NCBI GenBank assembly: GCA_017617395.1
Contig: JAFZWG010000066.1
Location: 1-64,000, forward strand
Direction of reading: 5' to 3'
Length of the DNA stretch: 64,000 nucleotides
DNA from: Lachnospiraceae bacterium
GTDB taxonomy: Bacteria > Bacillota > Clostridia > Lachnospirales > Lachnospiraceae
The notes below the pieces were generated by a model. It made no database searches and was not told the origin of the DNA. It saw only the letters and a program-made list of their open reading frames with translations. Made by a program: the position numbers and the translations under genes. Positions 56,257-64,000 of the stretch are shown here, piece by piece (within the stretch, counting starts at the first letter, position 1; every line of letters begins with the position of its first letter).

Positions 56257-57762
56257 CTATGCGCGAATCCCGATTATCGGGGCTCCCTTGCCGAGGATGT
56301 AATCCCCGGTGATGGTCACCGTTCCGATCGTGTCATCCTTCGGAATCTCGTACATAATATCGAGCATGAACTCCTCGATGATGGAGCGCAGCGCACGCGC
56401 GCCGGTGTCTCTCGCAACCGCCTGCTCGGCGATCACATCGAGTGCGGATTCGTCAAATTCAAGCTTCACCTCATCCATGGCGAGAAGCTTCTGATATTGC
56501 TTGAGGATTGCATTTTTCGGCTCGGTCAGGATGCGTTTCATCGCCTCCTTGTCAAGCCCGCGAAGAGCAAACACCATCGGCAGACGGCCGATGAACTCGG
56601 GGATCATGCCGTACTCGCGAAGATCCTCCATCGTCGTCTTCGACAACAGGTCCGGATCGTTGTCGAACGAGTCCTTCAGGTGTGCGTTGAAGCCCATCGT
56701 AAACGACTTCGTGAGCCTCGTCTTGACGATCTCGTCAAGTCCCGGGAATGCTCCGCCGCAGATGAAGAGAATGTTCTTGGTATTCAGAGTCGTCTGCGGA
56801 ACCATCGCATTCTTGCTCGATGCGCCGACGGGCACCTCCACATCCGCGCCCTCCAGAAGCTTCAAAAGACCCTGCTGTACGCTCTCGCCGCTGACATCGC
56901 GGCTGGTGGTATTCTTCTTTTTGGCAATCTTGTCGATCTCGTCGATAAATACAATGCCGTGCTCGGCGCGCTCGACATCGTTGTCCGCAGCGGCCAGCAG
57001 TTTCGACAAAACGCTCTCCACGTCGTCGCCAATGTAGCCGGCCTCCGTGAGAGAGGTCGCGTCCGTGATCGCAAGCGGCACATTCAAAAGGCGCGCGAGC
57101 GTCTGCACCAGGTACGTCTTGCCGCAGCCGGTCGGTCCGATCATGAGCATGTTCGACTTCTCGATCACGACGTCGTCGCGGAACGCTTCCTCCTCCTGGC
57201 GGCGAACACGCTTGTAGTGGTTATACACCGCAACGCTCATGACCTTCTTTGCGTGCTCCTGCCCGATCACGTACTCGTCGAGTCTCGCCTTGATCTCGTG
57301 CGGCACGGGCAGGTTCGCGATGTCCATCACGTCCGGAAGCTCCTCTTCCTTCGGCTTCTTCTTGGGCTTCACACGCGCGTTGTTGTTCTGCATCATCTCC
57401 GGCAGAATGAAGCGGATCCCGCCGAACGGAATACCGAACGAGTCGCCCTTCTCGCGGTCGCTCTTCTTCTCATCCGCATCGTCGGTCTTCGGATCGTCCT
57501 TCTTCTCTTCGGCCGATTCTTCCGCTGCGGGTTTGTCCCCGCTCTTATCCGCAGGCTCCGTAACTTTCGGCTCCGATGTCTCCGGCGTAATGTGCTGCTC
57601 GCGGAAGAGGCGCATCGCCTGATTCATCATGTCCTGCATGCAGCTATGGCACACCGTGATTCCCGGCGGCACCGTGACGAGCGGTCCGACCTCGCTGCTT
57701 CTTCGACGGCACATCATGCAAAAACCGTCGTCCTTTTTATCCTTGTCATCCGTGTTGTTCAT
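56257..57762 (-). CDS. clpX: ATP-dependent Clp protease ATP-binding subunit ClpX
   Basis: A 501-residue AAA+ unfoldase that feeds substrates to ClpP. Zinc domain with Cys15, Cys18, Cys38 and Cys41; Walker A GPTGCGKT (209-216); pore loop AGYIGDD; Walker B IVFIDEIDKI; ClpP-docking loop probably MGF (KSFTMGF) in place of the usual IGF; sensor GMIPEFIGRLP. The acidic linker (about 58-110, rich in E, D, K) and following region make it some 90 residues longer than E. coli ClpX up to Walker A. AAAGGAA precedes the start. clpP and tig are not adjacent; single-gene unit. Confidence 0.93.
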   Translation of the reverse strand: MNNTDDKDKKDDGFCMMCRRRSSEVGPLVTVPPGITVCHSCMQDMMNQAMRLFREQHITPETSEPKVTEPADKSGDKPAAEESAEEKKDDPKTDDADEKKSDREKGDSFGIPFGGIRFILPEMMQNNNARVKPKKKPKEEELPDVMDIANLPVPHEIKARLDEYVIGQEHAKKVMSVAVYNHYKRVRRQEEEAFRDDVVIEKSNMLMIGPTGCGKTYLVQTLARLLNVPLAITDATSLTEAGYIGDDVESVLSKLLAAADNDVERAEHGIVFIDEIDKIAKKKNTTSRDVSGESVQQGLLKLLEGADVEVPVGASSKNAMVPQTTLNTKNILFICGGAFPGLDEIVKTRLTKSFTMGFNAHLKDSFDNDPDLLSKTTMEDLREYGMIPEFIGRLPMVFALRGLDKEAMKRILTEPKNAILKQYQKLLAMDEVKLEFDESALDVIAEQAVARDTGARALRSIIEEFMLDIMYEIPKDDTIGTVTITGDYILGKGAPIIGIRA

Positions 57763-57872
57763 AAGTTCCTTTCTCCGCGGTCCGGCGCTTTCGCCCGCCC
57801 GCAATGTGTGTCTCGCACAAGGTTTGATTTCTCCTCCGAAATGCCCCGCAAACAGGCCCGCGGAACACCATT

Positions 57873-57901
57873 ATTTTACTATGAATCGGCGTCAAATGCA
57901 A
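57873..57901 (-). promoter_or_regulatory. Promoter of clpX
   Basis: TTGCAT (57896-57901), 17 bases, TAAAAT (57873-57878) on the minus strand; leader about 105 bases. No CtsR-like direct repeat seen. Confidence 0.55.
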
Positions 57902-58022
57902 GTGCTCCGCCGCCCCGCGCGGGAGTTTAACAAAGCCGTCACAAATCAAACATATTCTGCTGGTATCATGAAACCGTTCGAAGTTTCGGCGAAGGCCGGA
58001 CGCGGACTTGCGGAGGATTTTT

Positions 58023-59225
58023 ATGAGATTTCTCAAGAGGTTTTTATTCTTCATCGTACTGGCAGCCATCGCCGCGGGATCGTTCTACGGCGTCGGCCTT
58101 TTGCTGCGCGCCGCAACGGAGGAAGAAAAGCCGACTCCTACCCCCGCACACACGACGTCCACGCCCGCCGTCACGACCTCGCCCGCACCGACCGGCACCG
58201 AGCCGGAGGGCGCGCGAATTCCTACTACGGAACCGGGTTCGGTACAGCTCGTTGAAAACGTCTATGTCTCCGATCTCGTTGAGGCCGTGCTGCCGTCCAT
58301 CGTCCAGATTGAAAGCAACGTGACCGGCGTCGATGTCTGGGGCCGCACGCAGACCGAGTCGACCCTGGGCTCCGGCATCATTCTCTCGCAAAAAGATGAC
58401 ATTTTATATATCGCAACCAACAATCACGTCGTGAGCGGCGCCACAAAGGTTTCCGTAACCTTCTCCGACGGCTCGACCGCGGCCGCGGCGCTCCTCGGGA
58501 CCGACCCGGGCGGTGACCTCGCGATCGTGACCGCCAAACTTTCGGACCTCTCCGAAGAGACGAAAGGATATATTGCGGTTGCCAAGCTTGCGACCGCAGC
58601 CGAACCCAAACCCGGCAACATGGTGATTGCCGTCGGCAACGCTCTCGGGTACGGCAACTCCGTGACGGTAGGCTTTGTCAGCGCGATCCGCGGGGATTTT
58701 CAGACGACCTACGGGGAGCGCGAACTGATCCAGACGGACGCGGCCATCAACCCCGGAAACAGCGGCGGTGCTCTGGTCAACCTGCAGGGCGAGGTCATCG
58801 GCATCAACTCCGCCAAATACACCGCAACCTCCGTCGAGGGCATGGGTTTCGCCATCCCGATCACACAGGCGATACCGGTTTTGGAGGAACTCTCGAGAAC
58901 GGAGGATTTTCCGTCCGAGCAAACCGGATTTCTGGGTGTTTACATTGTCACCGTGACCGCTGAGATGCAGACGACCCTCGGCTGGCCCAGAGGCGTCTAC
59001 GTAAAGGAAATCATCCCCGGAGGCGCAGCGGAAACCGCGGGAATTCTGCCGGGCGACATCGTCCTCTCCGTCAACGACATCAACGTCTACGAGAACTCGC
59101 AGCTCATCAACCGCGTCACCTCCTACCGCGCCGGTACGGAGGTCATGCTCCGCCTGAGCCGCGAGACCGAGGGCGGCCGCGAGGAGATCACCCTTCCCGT
59201 CGTTTTGAAGGAAAATGCTCAATAA
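58023..59225 (+). CDS. HtrA/DegP-like trypsin-type serine protease with PDZ domain
   Basis: 400 residues: one membrane anchor (about 5-28), a threonine/proline-rich spacer, a trypsin-like domain with His in ATNNHVV, Asp in GGDLAIV and Ser in NPGNSGGAL, and a single C-terminal PDZ domain (about 300-395; GVYVKEIIPGGAAETAGILPGDIVLSVN). HtrA proteases clear misfolded proteins outside the membrane. GGAGG lies six bases before the ATG at 58023. Divergent from clpX with about 260 bases between starts. Confidence 0.93.
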   Translation: MRFLKRFLFFIVLAAIAAGSFYGVGLLLRAATEEEKPTPTPAHTTSTPAVTTSPAPTGTEPEGARIPTTEPGSVQLVENVYVSDLVEAVLPSIVQIESNVTGVDVWGRTQTESTLGSGIILSQKDDILYIATNNHVVSGATKVSVTFSDGSTAAAALLGTDPGGDLAIVTAKLSDLSEETKGYIAVAKLATAAEPKPGNMVIAVGNALGYGNSVTVGFVSAIRGDFQTTYGERELIQTDAAINPGNSGGALVNLQGEVIGINSAKYTATSVEGMGFAIPITQAIPVLEELSRTEDFPSEQTGFLGVYIVTVTAEMQTTLGWPRGVYVKEIIPGGAAETAGILPGDIVLSVNDINVYENSQLINRVTSYRAGTEVMLRLSRETEGGREEITLPVVLKENAQ

Positions 59226-59252
59226 TCTGGACAATCATCCCACACATAAAGA

Positions 59253-59283
59253 AGCGCCCGAATCCAATGCCGGATCGGGCGCT
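59253..59283. terminator. Bidirectional terminator between htrA and glf
   Basis: AGCGCCCGA/TCGGGCGCT, nine perfect pairs. Plus side ends TTTCATTTTCC; minus side ends TTCTTTATG. The plus-side tail is a CATTTTCC copy (59286-59293). Confidence 0.85.
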
Positions 59284-59301
59284 TTCATTTTCCGCTTTTG
59301 A

Positions 59302-60399
59302 TCAGCCGAACTCCTCGGCACATTTTGCGCGGGCGGAGGCGATGACCTTGTCCATGTCGTAGTATTTGTACTCGCCCAAGCGGCCGCCGAAGATGATCTT
59401 CGTGTCCGCAAGCGAGCGCTCACGATACCGCTCGTACAGTTCGCGGTTTGCCGCGTCACCGACCGGATAGTACGGCTCCTCGCCGGGCTTCCACTCCGTC
59501 GGATACTCCTTGGAGATCACGGTCTTAGGCTGCTTCCCGAACACAAAATGCTTATGCTCGATGATGCGCGTGTAGGGAATCTCGCGCTCCGTGTAATTCA
59601 CGACCGCGTTGCCCTGGAAGTTGTCCGTGTCGATTACCTCGTGCTCGAACGACACCTTGCGGTACGCAAGATTTCCGAAGCAATAGCCGTAAAATTCATC
59701 GATTGCGCCGGTGTAGACGACCTTCTTCGCCATCGCATCCCACGACGCGCGGTCCTCCAGGTAATCGACTCCCAGACGTACCTCGATGCCGTCGAGCATG
59801 CGCTCTACCATCGCCGTGTACCCTTCCGTCGGAATGCCCTGGAACCGGTCGTTAAAGTAGTTGTTGTCATACGTAAAACGAAGCGGCAAACGCTTGATGA
59901 TCGAGGCAGGAAGATCCTTGCAGTCGCGTCCCCACTGCTTCTCCGTGTAGCCCTTTACAAGCTTCTCGAAAACGTCGCGGCCGACCATGGAGATCGCCTG
60001 CTCCTCGAGGTTTTTGGGCTCCGTGATGCCCTCCGCCGCAATCTGCGCCGCGATGATATCCTTCGCCTCCTGCGGCGTCTTGATGTTCCACAGACGGCTG
60101 AAGGTGTTCATGTTAAACGGCAGGTTGTAAAGCTCATCCTTGTAGACGGCAACCGGCGAGTTAATATAGTTGTTGAAGTCCGCAAACCGGTTGACAAACT
60201 CCCAGATCTCGCGGTCCGAGGTGTGGAAAATGTGCGCTCCGTACCAGTGAACGGGGATATCCTCGACCGTCTTGCAGTAAGCATTTCCCGCAATGTGGTC
60301 GCGGCGGTCGATCACCAGCACACTCTTTCCCTTTTGCTTCGCCTCATAGGCAAATGTCGCGCCGTACAGGCCGGCACCCACAATCAGATAATCATACAT
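59302..60399 (-). CDS. glf: UDP-galactopyranose mutase
   Basis: A 365-residue FAD enzyme making UDP-galactofuranose from UDP-galactopyranose for Galf-containing surface glycans. FAD site VGAGLYGATFAYEAK; hallmark blocks HWYGAHIFHTS, YTEKQWG and RVLEHKHF-like (RIIEHKHFVFG). Its first eight bases overlap the end of the TarI-like gene, so the two are translated together. No Galf transferase is in the window. Confidence 0.95.
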   Translation of the reverse strand: MYDYLIVGAGLYGATFAYEAKQKGKSVLVIDRRDHIAGNAYCKTVEDIPVHWYGAHIFHTSDREIWEFVNRFADFNNYINSPVAVYKDELYNLPFNMNTFSRLWNIKTPQEAKDIIAAQIAAEGITEPKNLEEQAISMVGRDVFEKLVKGYTEKQWGRDCKDLPASIIKRLPLRFTYDNNYFNDRFQGIPTEGYTAMVERMLDGIEVRLGVDYLEDRASWDAMAKKVVYTGAIDEFYGYCFGNLAYRKVSFEHEVIDTDNFQGNAVVNYTEREIPYTRIIEHKHFVFGKQPKTVISKEYPTEWKPGEEPYYPVGDAANRELYERYRERSLADTKIIFGGRLGEYKYYDMDKVIASARAKCAEEFG

Positions 60400-61129
60400 C
60401 GAACGTAACCTCTTTCTCCTCTGAGATCTGCATCGTCGCCGCGCGATAATCCTCGGGCGTCGTAATCTTTAGATTGTTGCGGCTTCCCTGCACCGTGACA
60501 ACGCGTCGTCCGAACGCGTGATAGCAGCCGCTGACGTCCGTGCGCAGCTCGCGCTCCGACAGACTCATCTTCGAATACACCGCTCTCCAGTCCCCCAGAA
60601 AAACGGTCTGCGGCGTCTGCGCAAGCCACATCCGGCTTCTCGGCGGAACGTCCGTCACCTGGCCACCCAGATTGACCGTGAGCACCGTGTCGACCGAAGG
60701 GATCGCCGTCGTCACGGCACATCCCGCGCCCGCCTTGCGAAGCGCCGCCACGTTGGCCGTGATCATCTCCTCCGTGACGAACGGGCGGACCGCGTCATGC
60801 GTGAGCATAATCGTGTCCTGCGGTGCGCGAAGCTTTGCGATCGCCGTCTCCGTAATCTTCCACAGCGTCTCGTTGCGGTTGGCACCGCCCTCGGTCAGAA
60901 GGACTTTCCGTCTGCGGTCTCCATAGATGTTCTCATCCAAAAGCGCGCCCGTGTACGCAAGCCACTCCCTCGGAACGCCGACGATCACGGCGTCCACATC
61001 CGGGTGATGAAGAAATGTCTCCACCGACCACATCAGGATGCGGCGCGTTCCCAGCCGAAGAAACTGTTTCGGCACCTTGGCTCCCATCCGGCTTCCGCTG
61101 CCGCCGGCAACGATTGCTGCAATAATCAT
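60392..61129 (-). CDS. TarI/IspD-family cytidylyltransferase (TarI-like)
   Basis: 245 residues with the nucleotidyltransferase start AAIVAGGSGSRMGAKVPKQF. TarI (ribitol-5-phosphate, teichoic acid) and IspD (isoprenoid) share this fold. LTHDAVRPFVT rather than the IspD VHDAARP, plus GGANRN, QTPQTV and NLKITTPEDY, favour TarI. Its neighbour glf, which serves surface glycans, points the same way. It starts four bases after the leuA stop. No tarJ, tarL or ribitol gene is adjacent. IspD cannot be ruled out. Confidence 0.75.
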   Translation of the reverse strand: MIIAAIVAGGSGSRMGAKVPKQFLRLGTRRILMWSVETFLHHPDVDAVIVGVPREWLAYTGALLDENIYGDRRRKVLLTEGGANRNETLWKITETAIAKLRAPQDTIMLTHDAVRPFVTEEMITANVAALRKAGAGCAVTTAIPSVDTVLTVNLGGQVTDVPPRSRMWLAQTPQTVFLGDWRAVYSKMSLSERELRTDVSGCYHAFGRRVVTVQGSRNNLKITTPEDYRAATMQISEEKEVTFDV

Positions 61130-61132
61130 GTG

Positions 61133-62806
61133 TCACACCCCGCCCGAAAGCCGGTTGACCGCGCAGAACATCGCGCGAATCGAGGCTCTCGTAATGTTCG
61201 AACTGATACCCACACCGTACGTCGTCCGTCCGGTCGTAACGTCCTGCATCCGCACGTAGGCTGCAGCCTGCGCCTCGGAGCCGGAATTTAACGCATGCTC
61301 GGAGTAGTCGAGAATGCGAATGTTGAGTCCGAGCTTCTCCTGCAATCCCTTCTTCACCGCATCGATCGGGCCGTTGCCGTAGCAATCGAGCTCGTCCTCG
61401 CGCCCGTCGTACGTGTACGCCAGATGCGCATGCGTCGTGTACTCGTCCTCGGTGTCGGTGCGGTCGTCGATACTGCACCGCAGAAAATGAAGCGGCGATT
61501 TTCTCTCCAGGTACTCGCTTCGGAACAGCCCGAAGATATCCTCGCGCGTGAGCTCTCCGCCGAGCGTCTCCGCCATGCGCTGCACTCTCGCGCCGAACTC
61601 CTTGTGCATCTCCTTCGGGAGATGGAATCCGTAGTAATCCTTGAGCACGTAGGCGACGCCGCCCTTGCCGGACTGCGCATTGATGCGCACAACCGTCTCG
61701 TACGTGCGTCCGATGTCCGCCGGATCGATCAACAGATACGGCACCTTCCACTCGCCGGAAGGATCCTTCGCCATCGCCGCAAACCCCTTGCTGATGGCAT
61801 CCTGATGACCGCCGGAAAATGCGGTAAACGCAAACCGTCCCGCGTACGGATGCCTCGGCGAAACCGGCATCTTCACCAGCTCCTCGTAGGCCTCCATGAT
61901 CGCGTTGATATTGTCAAGTTTAAGCCCGGGATCGATACCCGCGGCGTAAAGATTGTAGCCAAGCGTCAGAACGTCCATATTGCCGGTTCGCTCGCCGTTG
62001 CCGAACAATGTGCCCTCAACGCGCTCGGCGCCCGCCAAAAGCGCAAGCTCCGTGCTGGCGATGCCCGTGCCGCGGTCGTTGTGTGTGTGAACGCTGACCG
62101 TCACGTAATCGCGAAACCACAGGCGGTCGGACACCCACTCCACCTGGTCGGCGTACACATTCGGCGTATTGAGCTCCACCGTCTCCGGCAGATTGATGAT
62201 TGCACGGCGTCCCTCGCAGGGTTTCCACTCCGCCAAAACCGCATTGCATACCTCAAGCGCATACTCGGGCTCCGTTCCGCTGAAGCTCTCCGGGGAGTAC
62301 TCTAAAACGAGTTCGCCGTCAAAGGAAGCCTCCAGCTCGCGAATCTTACGAACCGCGCGGACCGGAATCTCCAAAATCTCCTCCTTCGATTTGCCGAAGA
62401 CAACCTCCCGCTGCAAAACCGAGGTCGGATTGTAAATGTGCATGATCACATGCGGCAGACCGCGGATCGCGTCAAAGGTCGCATCGATCTGCTCGTCGCG
62501 GCACTGCAAAAGCACCTGAATGTACACGTCATCGGGAACTCCCGACTCCGCAAGCATACGAAGAAACTCCCGCTCCGTAGCGGAAGCAGCCGGGAAACCG
62601 ACTTCAATCTCACGGAAACCGAGATCGTACAAAAGGTCGAAGAGCTTCCTCTTCTCCTCCACGGTCATCGGTTCCACCAGCGCCTGGTTGCCGTCCCGCA
62701 GATCCACACTGCACCAAACCGGTGCTTTCGTAATCTGCTGCGAAGGCCAGCGTCTCTGCGGATAATCCATCGCCGGAAAACTCTTGTATTTGCCTGCGTG
62801 TTCCAT
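61133..62806 (-). CDS. leuA: 2-isopropylmalate synthase
   Basis: A 557-residue enzyme condensing acetyl-CoA and 2-oxoisovalerate, first step of leucine synthesis. Barrel motifs: CSVDLRDGNQAL, EVGFPAAS, and the metal-binding HTHNDRGTGIAS. The last ~120 residues are the LeuA regulatory (allosteric) domain, so leucine feedback is expected. The start at 62806 has GGAGAG three bases upstream. This is the longer LeuA type. leuB/C/D are not nearby; instead the TarI-like and glf genes follow with a four-base gap. Confidence 0.94.
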   Translation of the reverse strand: MEHAGKYKSFPAMDYPQRRWPSQQITKAPVWCSVDLRDGNQALVEPMTVEEKRKLFDLLYDLGFREIEVGFPAASATEREFLRMLAESGVPDDVYIQVLLQCRDEQIDATFDAIRGLPHVIMHIYNPTSVLQREVVFGKSKEEILEIPVRAVRKIRELEASFDGELVLEYSPESFSGTEPEYALEVCNAVLAEWKPCEGRRAIINLPETVELNTPNVYADQVEWVSDRLWFRDYVTVSVHTHNDRGTGIASTELALLAGAERVEGTLFGNGERTGNMDVLTLGYNLYAAGIDPGLKLDNINAIMEAYEELVKMPVSPRHPYAGRFAFTAFSGGHQDAISKGFAAMAKDPSGEWKVPYLLIDPADIGRTYETVVRINAQSGKGGVAYVLKDYYGFHLPKEMHKEFGARVQRMAETLGGELTREDIFGLFRSEYLERKSPLHFLRCSIDDRTDTEDEYTTHAHLAYTYDGREDELDCYGNGPIDAVKKGLQEKLGLNIRILDYSEHALNSGSEAQAAAYVRMQDVTTGRTTYGVGISSNITRASIRAMFCAVNRLSGGV

Positions 62807-62898
62807 AGTCTCTCCATAAAGCAACGAAGTGCTCCATACAATCATCTCATACAAAGCACTTCCGTTTCTCAAGTCAAATCAATTCGCAAAAATGTCTC

Positions 62899-63165
62899 TT
62901 AAACGAGGTCAAATCCTGCCTCAACAGCCGCGAGCAGCTCCTTGAGAGCCTCCTCCTCGCCTTCGCCGTCGCAGACCACTTCGATCTCCTCGCCCTTCTT
63001 CACCTGTGCGCTCAGAATACCAAGAACGCTCTTCGCGTTCACGCGATACTCCCGAATCACAAGGTAGGCCATGCACGGGTACGACAGAGCGATGCTGCTC
63101 ATCTTCCCCGCCGGCTTAATGTGCAAACCTTTCTCGTTGATCACAACCGCTTTCCCCGATACCAT
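62899..63165 (-). CDS. ptsH: HPr family phosphocarrier protein
   Basis: 88 residues, normal for HPr. His15 (GLHIKPAG) is the PEP-dependent phosphorylation site and Ser46 (NAKSVLGILS) the HprK regulatory site, both at exact positions. HPr passes phosphate from enzyme I to sugar EIIs and, as P-Ser-HPr, acts in carbon catabolite repression. AAAGGAG precedes the start. ptsI is not next to it. The acidic run GEGEEEALKEL is as usual. A Crh-like or second HPr copy is possible. Confidence 0.88.
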   Translation of the reverse strand: MVSGKAVVINEKGLHIKPAGKMSSIALSYPCMAYLVIREYRVNAKSVLGILSAQVKKGEEIEVVCDGEGEEEALKELLAAVEAGFDLV

Positions 63166-63314
63166 ACCTGCTCCTTTCCCCGACAAACGCCGTCCGAACC
63201 CCACGGACAAACGCTCCGGTAACCGTTCTTCTCCAAATACTGCTGCGCATATGTGCGGCTTGGCCGCAAAATCAATACAACACCTTATCACCCGGCGGCT
63301 TCCGCCGAACGGGC

Positions 63315-64000
63315 TTACAAACCGTTCTCGCGGTCGTCGGTCGCCTCCGTAATCTCGAGCTCGATCATGACCTCATAGAGCGTCAGATCGTCGTCGATGT
63401 TCGCCGTACCCTCAGGGCTGCCGTTTAACTTCGAGCGAAGCTCCGCCGTGACGGTTCCGGTCTCGGTAACCTCCGACAGATCCACATACAGCTCCAGATT
63501 CGTCGCGTTCAAGGTGACGAGGTACTTATCAATCTCGTAAACGCGAACCTGAATGTTCTCATCCTTGAACGTTGCGGCAAATGCCTTGTCCAGACGCTCG
63601 ATCCGGATATCCGAAGTCTTCACGAGGAAGTCCTTCGTATTCTCCGCCGCAACCGTAATCTTCACGGTGAACGTGGAATTCTCGTTCGCCACGTACACAC
63701 CGGAAGGAAGATACTGCTCAAGCGAGACGTTGTTGAGGTCCACGCTCTCCATCAGATCGCGCTTTTCGTACCTGATCACCAGCTCAGAACCGATCCGGCC
63801 GAGTGCCTCCGGACGTCCCGCCAGTTTGATCGACTCCAGAGAGTCGAGGCTGGACTCCTTCGAGACAATGCCGAAACCTTCCGCTGCGGTGACCCCGGAC
63901 CATTCGATCCGTACCTTCTTATCCTGAATCGGCAGCAGATCGATGCTTACCGGAATCGTCGACTGGATACCGAACTCTCTCATGTCCGCTTCGATGATGT
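63315..64000 (-). CDS. YbbR-domain protein (CdaR-like), C-terminal part
   Basis: The frame is open to the right edge, so only the last ~228 residues are seen. Repeated YbbR-type beta domains (VPVSIDL-like start TIPVSIDLLPI; later ESVDLNNVSLEQYLPSGVYV). CdaR binds and modulates the c-di-AMP cyclase CdaA; cdaA is expected just beyond the window. glmM, the usual third partner, lies far away. HPr follows after 149 bases. No terminator is obvious at its end. Confidence 0.75.
   Translation of the reverse strand, partial: IIEADMREFGIQSTIPVSIDLLPIQDKKVRIEWSGVTAAEGFGIVSKESSLDSLESIKLAGRPEALGRIGSELVIRYEKRDLMESVDLNNVSLEQYLPSGVYVANENSTFTVKITVAAENTKDFLVKTSDIRIERLDKAFAATFKDENIQVRVYEIDKYLVTLNATNLELYVDLSEVTETGTVTAELRSKLNGSPEGTANIDDDLTLYEVMIELEITEATDDRENGL

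Overview
The window looks like the chromosome of a GC-rich Firmicute of the class Clostridia, most likely a Lachnospiraceae member. Evidence: Gram-positive ribosome sites (AAGGAGG type) and sigma-A promoters, a Clostridia-style GlnRS, HPr with both His15 and Ser46, a CdaR/YbbR protein, SH3b cell-wall hydrolases with proline/threonine linkers, VanZ, and several small membrane or cysteine-rich proteins of a type seen in this family. No phage, IS, CRISPR, tRNA or rRNA was found. Almost everything is on the minus strand; the plus strand holds typA, a dCMP deaminase, a fused ABC exporter, an HtrA protease and one probable small RNA.

Layout. 0-13 kb: gap (partial), yicC-rpoZ, an FtsX-type ABC exporter, topB, glyA, a DegV protein, a small exporter, thrC, a hotdog thioesterase. 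12-16 kb: an amino-sugar unit nagB-glmM-NahK-like kinase behind a promoter with a palindromic operator over its -10 box, and on the other strand an unassigned structured small RNA with its own promoter and terminator. 16-24 kb: a five-SH3b glucosaminidase, an M1-peptidase lipoprotein, an aquaporin, an esterase lipoprotein. 23-27 kb: purine genes purE-purM-purN-purD with a strong terminator between purM and purN. 27-40 kb: an M29 aminopeptidase, VanZ, pheST, a four-gene Gld-like ABC system with a DUF4340-type protein, dapAB. 40-46 kb (plus strand): typA, a REP-like hairpin pair, the deaminase, the fused ABC exporter. 45-58 kb: amidase, guaB, two uncharacterised proteins, glnS, an HD-GYP-like protein, an LTA-synthase-like enzyme, a zinc-ribbon protein with a very repetitive linker, clpX. 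58-64 kb: htrA (plus), glf, a TarI-like cytidylyltransferase, leuA, HPr, and a partial YbbR/CdaR gene at the right edge.

Themes. Much of the window serves the cell envelope: amino-sugar supply (NagB, GlmM, kinase), wall hydrolases, teichoic-acid-like enzymes (LTA-synthase fold, TarI-like), Galf precursor (glf) and DAP synthesis. The rest is core metabolism and translation.

The most unexpected signal is not a gene. The octamer GGAAAATG/CATTTTCC occurs at least 34 times (17 in each orientation), where about two are expected by chance. It lies in all codon registers and in promoters, terminators and other intergenic DNA, so codon use alone does not explain it.
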